Below are positions 1-7,776 of a DNA stretch of 47,551 bases, in pieces. Positions within the stretch are counted from its first letter, which is position 1. Each line of letters begins with the position of its first letter. Origin of the DNA: Alphaproteobacteria bacterium (GTDB taxonomy: Bacteria > Pseudomonadota > Alphaproteobacteria > Rhizobiales > Rhizobiaceae); assembly GCA_016861165.1 (NCBI GenBank), contig BOKV01000026.1, forward strand, positions 1 through 47,551, read 5' to 3'. The notes below the pieces were generated by a model. The model was not told the DNA's origin. It worked only from the letters and a program-made list of their open reading frames with translations, and did not search any database. The translations under genes and the position numbers were made by a program.

Positions 1-191
1 GCGATGATGTTCCTGGCGATCATGGTTTCGTCTCACTCTGGTTGGGCTGGCCGGACACCGCGTCCCGCCATGACCGGAAGATGGCGCGTTTCACCACCGC
101 CCGCTGTGCATTGCCGCACAGGCCGGCAGGCGGGTCGATGGGCGTAACCAAGCTATTGAAAAGACGAGGAAAACCTCGCACGCCCTCCGCT
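1..191. other. Left-edge intergenic stretch, possible start of a minus-strand gene
   Basis: No complete gene is visible here. An ATG on the minus strand at 23 would open a frame running off the left edge (M-I-A-R-N-I-I), with a GAG-rich stretch about 12 nt upstream that could serve as a ribosome binding site. Seven residues are too few to identify it. The remainder lies downstream of the stop of the metallo-hydrolase at 192. Confidence 0.25.
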
Positions 192-899
192 TCACAGGGT
201 GATGCTTTGCCCGGGCTTCGGCACCTTCACCCGGCCGCCATCGGCCTCCATCGCCTTGATGAAGGTGTCCGCCGTCTGGTCGAGCATCGGGAAAGTGCCG
301 TAGTGACAGGGGAAGATCGCCCTGAAATCGAAATAGCGCCGGCAGGCGAGAGCGGCCACCGCGCCGCCCATGGTGAAGCGGTCGCCGATCGGCACCATCG
401 CCACCTGCGGCCGGTGCAGTTCCTGGATCAGTGCCATGTCGCCGAAGATGTCGGTGTCGCCCATGTGGTAGACGGTCGGCGCGTCGGGAAAGTGGAGTAC
501 GAGCCCGCCCGGATTGCCGAGATAGACGTTGCTGCCGCCGTCGAGCCCGTAGGAGGAGGAGTGCCAGGCCCGCGCGAAGGTGGTGGTGAAGCCGCCGCAG
601 TCGACGGTGCCGCCATGGTTGCCTGGATTGATCTTTCTGTCGGAGACACCCTTGCCGACGAGGAACATGCAGATCTCGAAATTCGCCACCAGCATGGCGC
701 CGGTCGCCTTCAGGATGTCGGCGGCGTCGCCGACATGGTCGTTGTGGCCGTGGGTCAGCAGCACGTGGGTGGCGCCCGCGGCCGGCTCCTCCCAGCCGCC
801 GCCCCATGACGGATTGCCCGACAGGAACGGGTCGATCAGGATCGCATTGCCGCCGGTGTCGATGCGAAAGGCCGAATGGCCGTACCAGGTGATCTTCAT
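192..899 (-). CDS. UPF0173 family metal-dependent hydrolase (metallo-beta-lactamase fold)
   Basis: This 235-residue protein begins MKITWYGHSAFRI and carries the metallo-beta-lactamase fold signature THGHNDHVGD near residue 50, followed by a distal H/D pair (YHMGDTDIFGD) and a late His (FPCHYGTFP). These are the expected ligands for two metal ions. Length and motif order match the UPF0173 (YtkL-like) family of cytoplasmic hydrolases, whose physiological substrate is not firmly established. The gene is divergent from ruvX with about 100 bp between starts, an arrangement I recall from other Rhizobiales. The ATG at 899 has GGGAGGA about 8 nt upstream, which supports this start. Confidence 0.9.
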   Translation of the reverse strand: MKITWYGHSAFRIDTGGNAILIDPFLSGNPSWGGGWEEPAAGATHVLLTHGHNDHVGDAADILKATGAMLVANFEICMFLVGKGVSDRKINPGNHGGTVDCGGFTTTFARAWHSSSYGLDGGSNVYLGNPGGLVLHFPDAPTVYHMGDTDIFGDMALIQELHRPQVAMVPIGDRFTMGGAVAALACRRYFDFRAIFPCHYGTFPMLDQTADTFIKAMEADGGRVKVPKPGQSITL

Positions 900-1000
900 G
901 GCGGGTTCCTCCCTCTGGCCGGCCCCTCTGGCCGGACAGGCGTTGCGGTTGGCGTCATGAACGATAATAGGGAGCGAGCCGCCGCCCGCAAGCAGGACGC

Positions 1001-1474
1001 GTGGCCATGAGCCTTGTTGTCGACATTTCCGAGCTGAAGCCCCTGCATCGTCCGGGCCTGCGCCTGTTCGGCGTCGATCTCGGCACTCGCACGATCGGCC
1101 TGGCGCTGAGCGACGGCCTGCTGACCGTTGCCACGCCCTACCGGACGCTGAAGCGGACGAAGTTCACCGCCGATGCGGCCCATCTGAGGCAGTTGTGCGA
1201 GCGCGAGGGGGTGTTTGCCCTTGTCGTCGGCCTGCCGCTCAACATGGATGGCAGCGAAGGCCCGCGCGCACAGGCCACCCGCGCCTTCGTGCGCAATCTT
1301 GAGGGCCATCTCGATCTGCCCGTGGTGCTGTGGGACGAGCGGCTGTCGACGGTGGCCGCCGAGCGGGCGATGATCGCCGCCGACCTGTCGCGCCGCAAGC
1401 GGGCTGAAAAGATCGACGCCGTCGCCGCCGCCTTCATTCTGCAGGGTGCGCTCGACCGTCTTGCCCGGCTGTAG
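1001..1474 (+). CDS. ruvX: Putative pre-16S rRNA nuclease / Holliday junction resolvase-like RuvX (YqgF)
   Basis: The protein has the YqgF RNase H-like fold: an N-terminal GVDLGTRTIGLALSD strand with the first catalytic Asp, a middle VVGLPLNMDGSEGP loop with a conserved G-P-N-D pattern, and a C-terminal DERLSTVAAERAM segment with the last acidic residues. Family members process the 5' end of 16S rRNA; a resolvase role was proposed first. At 157 residues (GTG start at 1001) or 155 (ATG at 1007) it has normal length. The GTG and ATG are in the same frame and I cannot decide between them. Its 3' end overlaps the convergent DUF6105 gene by 41 bp. Confidence 0.93.
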   Translation: MAMSLVVDISELKPLHRPGLRLFGVDLGTRTIGLALSDGLLTVATPYRTLKRTKFTADAAHLRQLCEREGVFALVVGLPLNMDGSEGPRAQATRAFVRNLEGHLDLPVVLWDERLSTVAAERAMIAADLSRRKRAEKIDAVAAAFILQGALDRLARL

Positions 1475-1829
1475 CGGGCGCGCCGCCCTCGCCCTCTCCT
1501 CCGCGCGACAGCCCGGCCAGGCGCGCGGCGACGAAGCCCGCCGCCGGCGGGTACCAGAGGGCGCGCCAGCGCCAGGCGGCAATGGCGCCGATGACGCCGG
1601 TGTCGATGACGCAGGCGCCGGCGATCATCGCCGGAACCTTGTCGGGCGCCACCCCCAGCATCTGGCCATAAAGACGGAAGACCAGTTCGTTGAGCTCGCG
1701 CGACAGCAGGACGGTGCCGAAATCGACACCGTTGACGCTCAGCCCGTACCAGCCCCAGAACAGGACGAGTGGCAGCGCCCACAGCAGCAGCACGATCTTG
1801 AGCAACCCGTCTCGCATGGCCGCCATCAT
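1434..1829 (-). CDS. DUF6105 family small membrane protein
   Basis: The frame opens at a TTG (1853), but tandem ATG codons at 1829 and 1826 and another at 1817 are more likely starts; from 1829 the protein has 131 residues. It has one clear membrane helix near the N-terminus (IVLLLWALPLVLFWGWYGL), the motif NGVDFGTVLLSRELNELVF, and a second hydrophobic segment (MIAGACVIDTGVIGAIAAW). This pattern matches the DUF6105 proteins I recall from Rhizobiales; function is unknown. The C-terminal 30 residues are low-complexity and lie over the ruvX 3' end on the other strand. A CtrA-like box lies about 30 bp upstream of the ATG. Confidence 0.7.
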   Translation of the reverse strand: MMAAMRDGLLKIVLLLWALPLVLFWGWYGLSVNGVDFGTVLLSRELNELVFRLYGQMLGVAPDKVPAMIAGACVIDTGVIGAIAAWRWRALWYPPAAGFVAARLAGLSRGGEGEGGAPATAGQDGRAHPAE

Positions 1830-1855
1830 GATTGGCAGCCCGATCCGCCGCAACG

Positions 1856-1870
1856 TTTACCATTTGTTAA
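1856..1870. promoter_or_regulatory. CtrA-like box upstream of the DUF6105 gene
   Basis: The plus strand reads TTTACCATTTGTTAA, one mismatch from the alphaproteobacterial CtrA consensus TTAACCATNNNTTAA; adjoining bases add a further GTTAAC. It lies 27-41 bp upstream of the ATG at 1829. This is a motif match only; no regulation is shown. Confidence 0.35.
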
Positions 1871-1883
1871 GGTTAACGCGGCG

Positions 1884-1934
1884 GCGGTAGGGGCCGCCGT
1901 CCGGACCGCGTGCCCCCCAGCGACACGGTCCGGA
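1884..1934 (-). terminator. Stem-loop downstream of the OmpA-type gene
   Basis: TCCGGACCG (1900-1908) pairs perfectly with CGGTCCGGA (1926-1934), with extra CGTG/CAC pairing in the loop, and a smaller GC-rich stem follows at about 1880-1898. It lies 23 nt past the stop of the minus-strand OmpA-type gene. No good U-run follows, so Rho-independent termination is only possible, not clear. Confidence 0.35.
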
Positions 1935-1956
1935 TCGGCGGCTCGCCGCATCAGTT

Positions 1957-2904
1957 TCAGCCCGCCTCGCCCAGATTGATGATCTCGACCCGGCGGTTCT
2001 GGCCGGATTCGGGCGCATCGGGATATTTCAGGAATTCCTCGCCGAAGCCCTGCGGCTGCAGGCGGTCCGGCGCGATGCCGCTATAATTGACCAGGAACTC
2101 GGTCACCGCGCGCGCCCGGCGCACCGAAAGGTCCATGTTGTAGGCATTGCTGCCGGCGGCGTCGGTGTGGCCGGCGATGACGACGCTCGCGCTTGCCAGC
2201 GACGGGTCGTTCAGCGCCTCGCCGAGCTCGATCAGCTGTTTGACGGATGCCGGATCGATACGGTCCGAATCGTAGTCGAACAGGATCTCCAGGTCGACAC
2301 GGCCGCGATCGGGATAGTTCGTCGCCGTCTGGAGCGATTCCTGCTCGCGCTCGACCGGGCGCACGTCCAGGCCCCGCTCGGTGCTCGCCACCTTCGTCTC
2401 GCGGTCACGGCGCGGCCGTGGCGCCTGCGCGGGCTCCTGCGGCGCCGGCGCCCGGAATTCCTGTACAACCGGCTCGCTCGGCTGCGGCGCCCGGCGCATG
2501 ACCACGGGAGAATCCGGCTGCGGGGCCCGTATCGTGGGGAACTGGCCGCTGTCGGGCTGGGGCGCGCGTCGCATGACGACCGGCCCTTCGGGCTGCGGCG
2601 CGCGTCGCATGACGACCGGCCCTTCCGGCTGCGGGGCACGTATCGTGGGGAACTGACCGCTGTCGGGCTGCGGCGTGCGGAATTTGGTGAACTTGCCGCT
2701 TTCAGGCTGCGGCGCGCGGCGGAACTTGCGCTGCCCGACCTGCTCCTCGGGCACGGCCAGCGCCTGCGGCGTCGCCTGAAGCTGCCGAATGATCTGTTGG
2801 CGCTTGATGAAGCGCTGGTCCGCATCGGCGGTGGCCGGCGCCATCATGACCGGCGCGATGAGGCCAAATACTGCAAGAACGCGGATGTGCTTTCCAATGG
2901 TCAT
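1957..2904 (-). CDS. OmpA-family protein with proline-rich repeat linker
   Basis: I start this at the ATG at 2904, which has GGGAG 8 nt upstream and opens onto a signal peptide (MTIGKHIRVLAVFGLIAP, cleavage near A27). The frame stays open upstream but has no exported-protein character there. Residues about 62-152 form a chain of 12-13-residue repeats of the type RAPQPxxxxVVMR / RAPQPDSGQFPTI. Residues 203-311 are a C-terminal OmpA domain (LEILFDYDSDRI, GHTDAAGSNAYNMDLSVRRA, NRRVEI), which in the family binds peptidoglycan diaminopimelate. The protein therefore probably sits in the periplasm or outer membrane, tethered to the wall through an extended linker. It is downstream of the caspase-like gene on the same strand with a 112-bp gap. 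Confidence 0.88.
   Translation of the reverse strand: MTIGKHIRVLAVFGLIAPVMMAPATADADQRFIKRQQIIRQLQATPQALAVPEEQVGQRKFRRAPQPESGKFTKFRTPQPDSGQFPTIRAPQPEGPVVMRRAPQPEGPVVMRRAPQPDSGQFPTIRAPQPDSPVVMRRAPQPSEPVVQEFRAPAPQEPAQAPRPRRDRETKVASTERGLDVRPVEREQESLQTATNYPDRGRVDLEILFDYDSDRIDPASVKQLIELGEALNDPSLASASVVIAGHTDAAGSNAYNMDLSVRRARAVTEFLVNYSGIAPDRLQPQGFGEEFLKYPDAPESGQNRRVEIINLGEAG
2480..2720 (-). repeat. In-frame tandem repeats encoding the RAPQP linker
   Basis: The DNA holds imperfect direct repeats of about 36-39 bp; two adjacent units around 2560-2630 are almost identical, and the GTATCGTGGGGAACTG segment occurs twice (about 2530 and 2640). All unit lengths are multiples of three, so copy changes would keep the OmpA-type reading frame intact. 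Confidence 0.8.
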
Positions 2905-2966
2905 GGCGCAACTCCCGTTTCGGTGTCCCCAGGACCCCTCTTGAGAGGTGGGCCCCGGCGGCGCCT

Positions 2967-2992
2967 GCCGATGTGCGTTTTGGCACATCGGC
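2967..2992. other. Perfect 10-bp stem-loop between caspase-like and OmpA-type genes
   Basis: GCCGATGTGC (2967-2976) and GCACATCGGC (2983-2992) are perfect inverted repeats around a 6-nt loop. The element lies in the 112-bp gap between two minus-strand genes. No U-run follows on either strand, so it may be an mRNA-processing hairpin, a protein site or an attenuator rather than a classical terminator. Confidence 0.6.
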
Positions 2993-3016
2993 GCCCCGGC
3001 GGCGGCCCCTTTCACT

Positions 3017-4810
3017 TCAGCCGGCGGAGGCGTAGTCGAAGAACAGGATCGCGCGGCCGTGGCGAAGCTGGGCCCGCAGCTGCCGGCCCTGGCCATCCCA
3101 GACATTGAGGATGCCGTCGAAGCCGGTCGAAATCATGTGGTCGGCGCCGCCGAACCGCATCAGCTTGGCCCCGGAGGCGACGTCGGAATGCGCCCGGACC
3201 GTGCGCGCCGGGTTCCGCGAGCCGACCGTCCAGAAGGCGAGCGTGCCGTCGACCCCGGCGGTGACATATTCGCCGCCGGCCAGGACCTCGACCGACGAGA
3301 TCCAGCCGCGGTGGCCGGCAAAGGCCTCGACGATCGCGCCGGAGCGCACATTGATGTGGGCGATGGTGCCATCCTCGTGCACGGCGATGACGAGCGCCGG
3401 CGACAGGTAGGCGATGTCGGTGATGGCCTTGCCGCGCACGGTCGCCACACGGTGCAGCACCGCGCCGGTGGCGAGGTCGGTTTCGACGATGGTGCCGTCC
3501 GCCGAAGCACTCACCGCCGAGCGGCCGTCCTCGGCGATCACGATCGGACTGACGATGCCGTCATGATTGCGCGACGTCCACACGATCTCGAAGGTCTTGG
3601 CGTCGATCGCCGCCATGTGCCCGTCCTGGCCGCCGAGGATCAGCATGCCGGAAGCCGTCTCGGCCATGTCGGTGACCCGGAAACCGGGATAGAGCGCGTT
3701 CTGCTTCTTGAAGTCGGGAATGGCATAGGCAAACAGCGCCCCGTCGGTGGCGGCGATGGCGAGCGCGCGGCCGCCGCCGATGAGCTGGACGGCCGACAGC
3801 GATATCTTCTCGCCCTCCAATTCGGAGATGAGCCGGGCCTCGGCCGGATCCCACAGGCACACCGTGTCGCGTTCGGATGCGGTCACCACCAGCGCACGGC
3901 CCGCGAGCGGCGCCGGCCCGGCATCGAGGCGCGGCTCCGGCTCGCGCGGCTGCGTCTCCTCGCGCGCCGGCGGCAGCGAGGCCTGCTGTTCCTCCTCCGC
4001 CGGCGGGTCGGCCGCGGCGTCGCCGGCGAAGAAGAAGTCGCCCAGCATGGCGTCGTAATAGGATGGGGTCTGGTTGTGGCGCACGGTGGCGGCCAGCCGG
4101 TTGACGCGGCGGCGCACCTCGCGGGCGAGGTCGACGAGGTCGATGCCCGGCTGCTTCATCAGCGGCACAAGTTCGCGCGTGAACACCGAATTGGGATTGT
4201 CGTCGCTGTTGCCGAGCCGGTCGAGCGCCGCCTCGCCGTCATCGGCCGAATAGATGACGAAGGTCCCCTGCGGCGCGGTGATGCGGGCAAGGCCCTTGTC
4301 GGCGCCGAGGCTGCGCGTCGCCGCTCCGGAAAACGGGTTGTTGCGGCAGGCGTCGAGGATGAGCAGGTTGAGGCGCGGGCCGCGCGCCTTGAGCCGGGCG
4401 ATGATGTCGTCGAGGGCGAAGGCCTCGGCGACGACGAAGCCGGCATCCGCCGTCTCCGTGTCGGGGATGTCGACCGGCAGCAGGTAGTTCTTGTTGTCGA
4501 TGGCGACGCCATGGCCGGCATAAAACAGCATGGCCGTGTCGCCCTCCGCCACGCCGGAGACGAATTGCGACAATGCCTCGTTCATCTGCCGTCGCGTCGT
4601 GTTGGTGACGCTGGTCACCTCGAATCCCAGCGCGCGCAGCGTCTCGCCGACCGCGGCCGCGTCGTTGACCGCCTTCTTGAGCTTGGTGACGTGGACATAG
4701 TTGTCATTGCCGATGACGAGCGCCAGCCGGCGCGCTGCCTCGGCCGGCGCGGCGGCGACGAGGCAGGCCAGCAGCATGACCGACAGGACATGGGCGAAAA
4801 GGCGCGGCAT
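3017..4810 (-). CDS. Exported caspase-like (peptidase C14) protein with WD40-type repeats
   Basis: The ATG at 4810 has GGAGG 5 nt upstream and starts a signal peptide (MPRLFAHVLSVMLLACLVAA, ending A-E-A near residue 25); the frame is open further upstream but without such features. Residues about 27-265 are a caspase p20-like domain: RLALVIGNDNY at the first strand, FYAGHG with catalytic His100 and LLILDACRNNPF with catalytic Cys155. An acidic/Pro-rich linker follows, and residues about 305-597 form repeated beta-blade units (SADGTIVETDLATG, GVDGTLAFWTV, FDGILNVWDGQG) resembling a WD40 propeller. The predicted location is the periplasm. Natural substrate and trigger are unknown. The OmpA-type gene follows on the same strand. 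Confidence 0.87.
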   Translation of the reverse strand: MPRLFAHVLSVMLLACLVAAAPAEAARRLALVIGNDNYVHVTKLKKAVNDAAAVGETLRALGFEVTSVTNTTRRQMNEALSQFVSGVAEGDTAMLFYAGHGVAIDNKNYLLPVDIPDTETADAGFVVAEAFALDDIIARLKARGPRLNLLILDACRNNPFSGAATRSLGADKGLARITAPQGTFVIYSADDGEAALDRLGNSDDNPNSVFTRELVPLMKQPGIDLVDLAREVRRRVNRLAATVRHNQTPSYYDAMLGDFFFAGDAAADPPAEEEQQASLPPAREETQPREPEPRLDAGPAPLAGRALVVTASERDTVCLWDPAEARLISELEGEKISLSAVQLIGGGRALAIAATDGALFAYAIPDFKKQNALYPGFRVTDMAETASGMLILGGQDGHMAAIDAKTFEIVWTSRNHDGIVSPIVIAEDGRSAVSASADGTIVETDLATGAVLHRVATVRGKAITDIAYLSPALVIAVHEDGTIAHINVRSGAIVEAFAGHRGWISSVEVLAGGEYVTAGVDGTLAFWTVGSRNPARTVRAHSDVASGAKLMRFGGADHMISTGFDGILNVWDGQGRQLRAQLRHGRAILFFDYASAG

Positions 4811-4948
4811 GGTGCCTCCGCTTGGCCGGTTCGCCGGCGAACGGACTGCCCGCCCGGCCGTGCGGCGGGCAGCCGCCATCCGATCTAAAGATTGCCAAAG
4901 GCGGGCCGCGTGCGCAAATGCACGGGACCGGATCGTCCTGCCCGGTGA

Positions 4949-6607
4949 TCAAGCAGGTGGATAGAGCAGGTCGACGATTCCCGCCGCGTCGTAGCGATTG
5001 TCGAGCATGCCGTAGGTCGACCGCCACAGCCCGCCGAGGCGGGTTTCGACGAATGCGTCGGCAACCTTGCCGAGGCCGAGCCGGCGCAGTTCGGCGCCGG
5101 CCGCCGTCAGCGCCAACTGCTCGGTCAGGATGCGGGCCGAGCCGGGATCGGCGCCGGCCATGCTGGCCGCCGTGCGGATGACCTCAACCGTCTTGGCCGC
5201 GCCGGCCCCGTCGAGGTCCTTTTCCAGACCGTCGAGCACGTTTTCCAGCGTCTCGCCACCCTTGGCCAGCACCCGCATCACGTCGAGGCACATTACGTTG
5301 CCCGATCCCTCCCAGATCGCGTTGACCGGCGCCTCGCGATAGTAGCGGGCGAGATTGCCCTCCTCGATGTAGCCGTTGCCGCCCAGGCACTCCATCGCCT
5401 CGGCGATGAGCGGGCCGGCCGACTTGCACACCCAGTACTTGATGACCGGGGTCATCAGCCGGGCATAGGCGGCCTCGGCCGGGTCGGCCGCGGCGCGGTC
5501 GAAGGAGCCGGCAAGGCGCATCGACAGTGCCGTGGCGGCGGCCACGTCGAGCGCCAGGTCGGCCAACACGCGCGCCATCAGCGGCTGGCGGATCAGCACC
5601 TCGCCGAACACCTTGCGGTGGCGGGCGTGGTGGACGGCCTCGGCCAGCGCGTTGCGCATGATGCCGGCCGAGGAGACGGCGCAGTCGAGGCGAGTGAGCG
5701 TCACCATCTCGATGATCGTCGGCACGCCGCGCCCCGGCTCGCCGATCAACTGGGCGAGCGCGTCGCGGAACTCGACCTCGGAGGAGGCGTTGGAGCGGTT
5801 GCCGAGCTTGTCCTTGAGGCGCTGGAAATGCAGGTTGTTCGGCCGGCCGTCGGGGAGGATACGCGGCACCAAGAAGCAGCCGAGCCCCACCTTGTTGCCC
5901 TCCTCCATCTGCGCCAGCATCAGGAAGGCGTCGCACATCGGCGCCGACATGAACCATTTGTGTCCGGTCAGCCGATAGAGGCCGTCGCTGGTCGACCGGG
6001 CCAGGGTGGTGTTGGCGCGCACATCGGTGCCGCCCTGCTTCTCGGTCATGCCCATGCCGAGCGTGATGCCGGACTTGCGGATCGGCGGGCTCGACGAGGA
6101 ATCGTACTTGCGCGAGCGGATGCGCGGCAGCCATTCATTGGCCACGCGCGGGGTGGTGACGAGGGCGGCGACCGCCGCATTGGTCATGGTGATCGGGCAC
6201 AGATGGCCGCTTTCGACCCCCGCCGTCAGGTAGAATCGGCAGGCGCGGGCGAGATTGCGGGCGCCGCGCCCCTCCGGATCGTCGTCCCAGATCGAGCAGT
6301 GCAGCCCGGCCGCCACGCTCTTGCGCATCAGCGCATGCCAAGCAGGGTGGAACTCGACCTGGTCGAGCCGGTTGCCCTTCATGTCATGGGTCTTGAGGAT
6401 CGGCGTGTGCCGGTTGGCAAGCCGCGCCAGCTCGAACGTCTCGGCCAGTCCCGCCCAGGCGCCGTGGGTCTCCAGTCCCTTGCGCGTTTCGGCCCTGAGC
6501 GGGCCGGCGATGCGCTGCAGTAGCGGATCGGCCAGCCAGGGATTGTGGCCACCGAAGATCGGCGACTGGTTGAACACCGAGTGGGTGGCTTCGCTGGATT
6601 CGCTCAT
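4949..6607 (-). CDS. Acyl-CoA dehydrogenase, AidB-like subfamily
   Basis: The chosen ATG at 6607 begins [16 protein letters not shown]; upstream in-frame codons look non-coding. At 552 residues it is close to E. coli AidB (about 541) and longer than ordinary acyl-CoA dehydrogenases. Recognisable parts are [14 protein letters not shown] (FAD/substrate region), [14 protein letters not shown], the helical [21 protein letters not shown] segment and [14 protein letters not shown]...[13 protein letters not shown] near residues 415-455. E. coli AidB is an FAD protein induced in the alkylation response; most homologues are annotated only as dehydrogenases. It is divergent from pyrB and there is no evidence here for an Ada-type operon. 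Confidence 0.88.
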   Translation of the reverse strand: MSESSEATHSVFNQSPIFGGHNPWLADPLLQRIAGPLRAETRKGLETHGAWAGLAETFELARLANRHTPILKTHDMKGNRLDQVEFHPAWHALMRKSVAAGLHCSIWDDDPEGRGARNLARACRFYLTAGVESGHLCPITMTNAAVAALVTTPRVANEWLPRIRSRKYDSSSSPPIRKSGITLGMGMTEKQGGTDVRANTTLARSTSDGLYRLTGHKWFMSAPMCDAFLMLAQMEEGNKVGLGCFLVPRILPDGRPNNLHFQRLKDKLGNRSNASSEVEFRDALAQLIGEPGRGVPTIIEMVTLTRLDCAVSSAGIMRNALAEAVHHARHRKVFGEVLIRQPLMARVLADLALDVAAATALSMRLAGSFDRAAADPAEAAYARLMTPVIKYWVCKSAGPLIAEAMECLGGNGYIEEGNLARYYREAPVNAIWEGSGNVMCLDVMRVLAKGGETLENVLDGLEKDLDGAGAAKTVEVIRTAASMAGADPGSARILTEQLALTAAGAELRRLGLGKVADAFVETRLGGLWRSTYGMLDNRYDAAGIVDLLYPPA

Positions 6608-6780
6608 GGCCGGAACATAGTCTGTCGGCACGAATTTGCCCAATGCAAAGATGGCGCGCCAGCGCCCCCGGCTCACCCCGGCGGCTGGCGGACTCGGGGC
6701 AGTCGCGCCCGGTGCAGCGCCGGCATGGTGCCCGCCTGGCTCCGGATTGTCTGCCGGTTGTCTCCGGGCTGGCTGCCAGC

Positions 6781-6809
6781 TTGGCAAGCGGCGGCCCAGC
6801 GCCTATAGG
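6781..6809 (+). promoter_or_regulatory. Predicted sigma70-type promoter of pyrB
   Basis: TTGGCA (6781-6786) and TATAGG (6804-6809) are separated by exactly 17 bp. A transcript starting about 7 nt after the -10 would begin within a few bases of the pyrB ATG at 6820, giving a very short or absent leader. Confidence 0.55.
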
Positions 6810-6819
6810 TTCGGCTTTG

Positions 6820-7776
6820 ATGACCCCATCCGCCGCTCACGCCTTCCGGCATCGCCATCTGCTGGCCATCGCCGACCTGTCGGCGCCGGACATAGAATTC
6901 CTGCTCGCCCGCGCCGAGGCTGCCATCGCCGTCTCGCGCCAGATCAACAAGAAGAAGGCGGTGCTGCAGGGCCGCACCCAGATCAACCTGTTCTTCGAGG
7001 CCTCGACCCGGACCCAGTCCTCGTTCGAACTGGCCGGCAAGCGCCTCGGCGCCGACGTGATGAACATGTCGGTCGGCTCTTCGTCGGTGAAGAAGGGCGA
7101 GACGCTGATCGACACCGCCATGACGCTGAACGCCATGCAGCCCGACCTGCTGGTGGTGCGCCACCACGCGGCCGGCGCCGTCGAACTGCTCGCGCAGAAA
7201 GTGGGGTGCTCGGTCATCAATGCCGGCGACGGCGCCCACGAGCATCCCAGCCAGGCCCTGCTTGACGCGCTCACCATTCGCCGCCGCAAGGGCCGGGTCG
7301 GCGGGCTCGCCGTCGCCATCTGCGGCGACATCCTCAATTCGCGCGTCGCCCGCTCCAACATCCTGCTCCTCAACGCGCTCGGCGCCCGCGTGCGCGTGAT
7401 CGCGCCTTCGACGCTGCTGCCGGCCGGCATCGAGAGGCTGGGGGTGGAGGTGTTCCGCAACATGGACGAAGGGCTGGCAGGCGTCGACGTGGTGATGATG
7501 CTGCGCCTCCAGCGCGAGCGCATGGCCGGCGCGCTGGTGCCGTCGGTGCGCGAGTATTTCCGCTATTTCGGCCTCGATGCCGCCAGGCTCGCCCGCGCGA
7601 AGCCCGACGCCCTGGTCATGCATCCGGGCCCCATGAACCGCGGCGTTGAGATCGCCTCGGAAGTAGCCGACGGCCCGCAGAGTGTTATCGAGGAACAGGT
7701 CGAGATGGGGGTTGCAGTGCGCATGGCGGTGATCGAGGCGCTGATCGGCGAGGGGAGGAACCCGACCGATGGCTGA
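6820..7776 (+). CDS. pyrB: Aspartate carbamoyltransferase catalytic subunit
   Basis: The enzyme condenses carbamoyl phosphate with aspartate in pyrimidine synthesis. The carbamoyl-phosphate loop [20 protein letters not shown] (about residues 53-72), the HHAAG and [12 protein letters not shown] motifs and the late [11 protein letters not shown] motif are all intact. From the ATG at 6820 the protein is 318 residues, a normal catalytic-chain length; the frame is open for 59 codons upstream but these lack family similarity. Its end overlaps the next gene by 8 bp, so the two are likely translated together. No pyrI regulatory gene is present, which fits the class that pairs PyrB with a dihydroorotase-like partner. 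Confidence 0.95.
   Translation: MTPSAAHAFRHRHLLAIADLSAPDIEFLLARAEAAIAVSRQINKKKAVLQGRTQINLFFEASTRTQSSFELAGKRLGADVMNMSVGSSSVKKGETLIDTAMTLNAMQPDLLVVRHHAAGAVELLAQKVGCSVINAGDGAHEHPSQALLDALTIRRRKGRVGGLAVAICGDILNSRVARSNILLLNALGARVRVIAPSTLLPAGIERLGVEVFRNMDEGLAGVDVVMMLRLQRERMAGALVPSVREYFRYFGLDAARLARAKPDALVMHPGPMNRGVEIASEVADGPQSVIEEQVEMGVAVRMAVIEALIGEGRNPTDG

Noticed and set aside
2948..4888. Plus-strand open frame of 646 codons opposite the caspase-like gene
   Set aside because: It mirrors the high-GC third positions of the real gene on the other strand, is rich in R/D/G/V and has no family motifs, whereas the minus-strand frame has a signal peptide, ribosome binding site and catalytic motifs.
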